Source: Duganella fentianensis
GTDB taxonomy: Bacteria > Pseudomonadota > Gammaproteobacteria > Burkholderiales > Burkholderiaceae_D
Length of the DNA stretch: 64,000 bases
Assembly (NCBI RefSeq): GCF_009857835.1
Contig: NZ_WWCL01000004.1
Span: 310,001-374,000 of the forward strand
Reading direction: 5' to 3'
Below the pieces are notes generated by a model, which saw only the letters and a program-made list of their open reading frames with translations, was not told the origin of the DNA and did no database searches. The translations under genes were made by a program, and so were the position numbers. How positions within the stretch are numbered: position 1 is the stretch's first letter; each line of letters starts with the position of its first letter. This document shows, one piece after another, positions 63,748-64,000 of the stretch.

Positions 63748-64000
63748 GCAGTTTAGCGAATAGTCTGAATCAGGTAATGGCAACCGGCGGCCAGCGTCCG
63801 GCCGCACTGGCGGGGCTGGAATTGCTGGCTTCGGCCGTGCTGCTGCTCGATGCCGATGGCCGCATCGTGTACGCCAATGCGGCAGCGGAAAACCTGCTGG
63901 AGAGTTCGCTCAAGGCGCTGTCGCGCCAGACGCTGAGCGCGCAATTTCTCAATCCGGCCGAACTCGATAACATCTGCGCCCAGGCGCGCGAACACCGCTA
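63744..64000 (+). CDS. glnL: Nitrogen regulation sensor kinase NtrB (3' end outside window)
   Basis: The ATG at 63744 overlaps the DUF4124 stop in ATGA. The 85 visible codons form a PAS-type N-terminus: AALAGLELLASAVLLLDADGRIVYANAAAENLLESS. The kinase part is beyond the edge. Sequence and position after glnA match NtrB, which phosphorylates NtrC under nitrogen limitation; ntrC should follow outside the window. This fits the sigma-54/NtrC control of glnA. Confidence 0.85.
   Translation, partial: MSSLANSLNQVMATGGQRPAALAGLELLASAVLLLDADGRIVYANAAAENLLESSLKALSRQTLSAQFLNPAELDNICAQAREHR

Overview
The window is a chromosomal segment of a high-GC betaproteobacterium, most likely Burkholderiales of the Oxalobacteraceae type (Massilia, Duganella, Janthinobacterium relatives). 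The pointers are several proteins with PEP-CTERM sorting tails, the rplU-rpmA-obgE-proB order with ispB divergent to it, intracellular PHB depolymerase and a PHA-associated protein, and a glnA / DUF4124 / ntrB arrangement. The genus cannot be fixed from this sequence alone.

Layout. 1-2074: two adjacent choice-of-anchor A proteins with PEP-CTERM tails, the first cut by the window edge. 2037-15288: a complete reductive pyrimidine-catabolism locus. A coupled pair of regulators (MocR-type and RutR-like TetR) faces a beta-alanine-type aminotransferase, alanine dehydrogenase, (methyl)malonate-semialdehyde dehydrogenase, the two dihydropyrimidine dehydrogenase subunits PreT and PreA, an NCS1 transporter, dihydropyrimidinase and a ureidopropionase-type amidohydrolase. 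The set takes uracil to acetyl-CoA, and alanine dehydrogenase can regenerate the pyruvate used by the transaminase. 15338-20738: part of a ureide/urate locus: a UraD-AllC fusion, a LysR regulator, the membrane urate hydroxylase PuuD with a cytochrome c tail, and an M20 hydrolase. HIU hydrolase and allantoinase are not in the window.

20730-29029: a periplasmic binding-like protein, a histidine phosphatase, DNA polymerase II with a LexA box over its promoter, a PAS-type chemoreceptor with a TTG start, and a hybrid kinase/response-regulator pair. 29174-32903: another PEP-CTERM protein, then a visibly AT-richer stretch with small or unknown genes, a MarR-like regulator and an SGNH-like gene broken by a one-base frameshift, next to the 3' end of a tRNA-Pro(CGG) gene.

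33091-50650: ArsC-like protein, NHL-repeat lipoprotein, ispB, rplU-rpmA-obgE-proB, a type II NADH dehydrogenase-like protein facing an Rrf2 regulator with two matching operators, an acetyltransferase, a HAF-repeat protein, nth, a soluble RsxB-like protein, phaZ, ferredoxin reductase and ferredoxin, a PHA-system protein, an acyl-CoA-binding protein, HU and an orphan membrane protein with an anti-sigma-like layout.

50687-64000: FKBP isomerase; a tightly overlapping operon (YncE-type beta-propeller, NodB deacetylase, sterol-desaturase-family hydroxylase, EI24 membrane protein, CinA-like protein); a very large bifunctional penicillin-binding protein; a TAXI-type binding protein; a rhodanese; and glnA, preceded by a clear sigma-54 promoter and several NtrC-type sites, followed by a DUF4124 gene and the start of ntrB.

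No insertion sequence, CRISPR array, rRNA or complete prophage is visible. Most of the window is ordinary metabolism. The least explained parts are the overlapping 51-56 kb operon and the AT-rich stretch next to tRNA-Pro.
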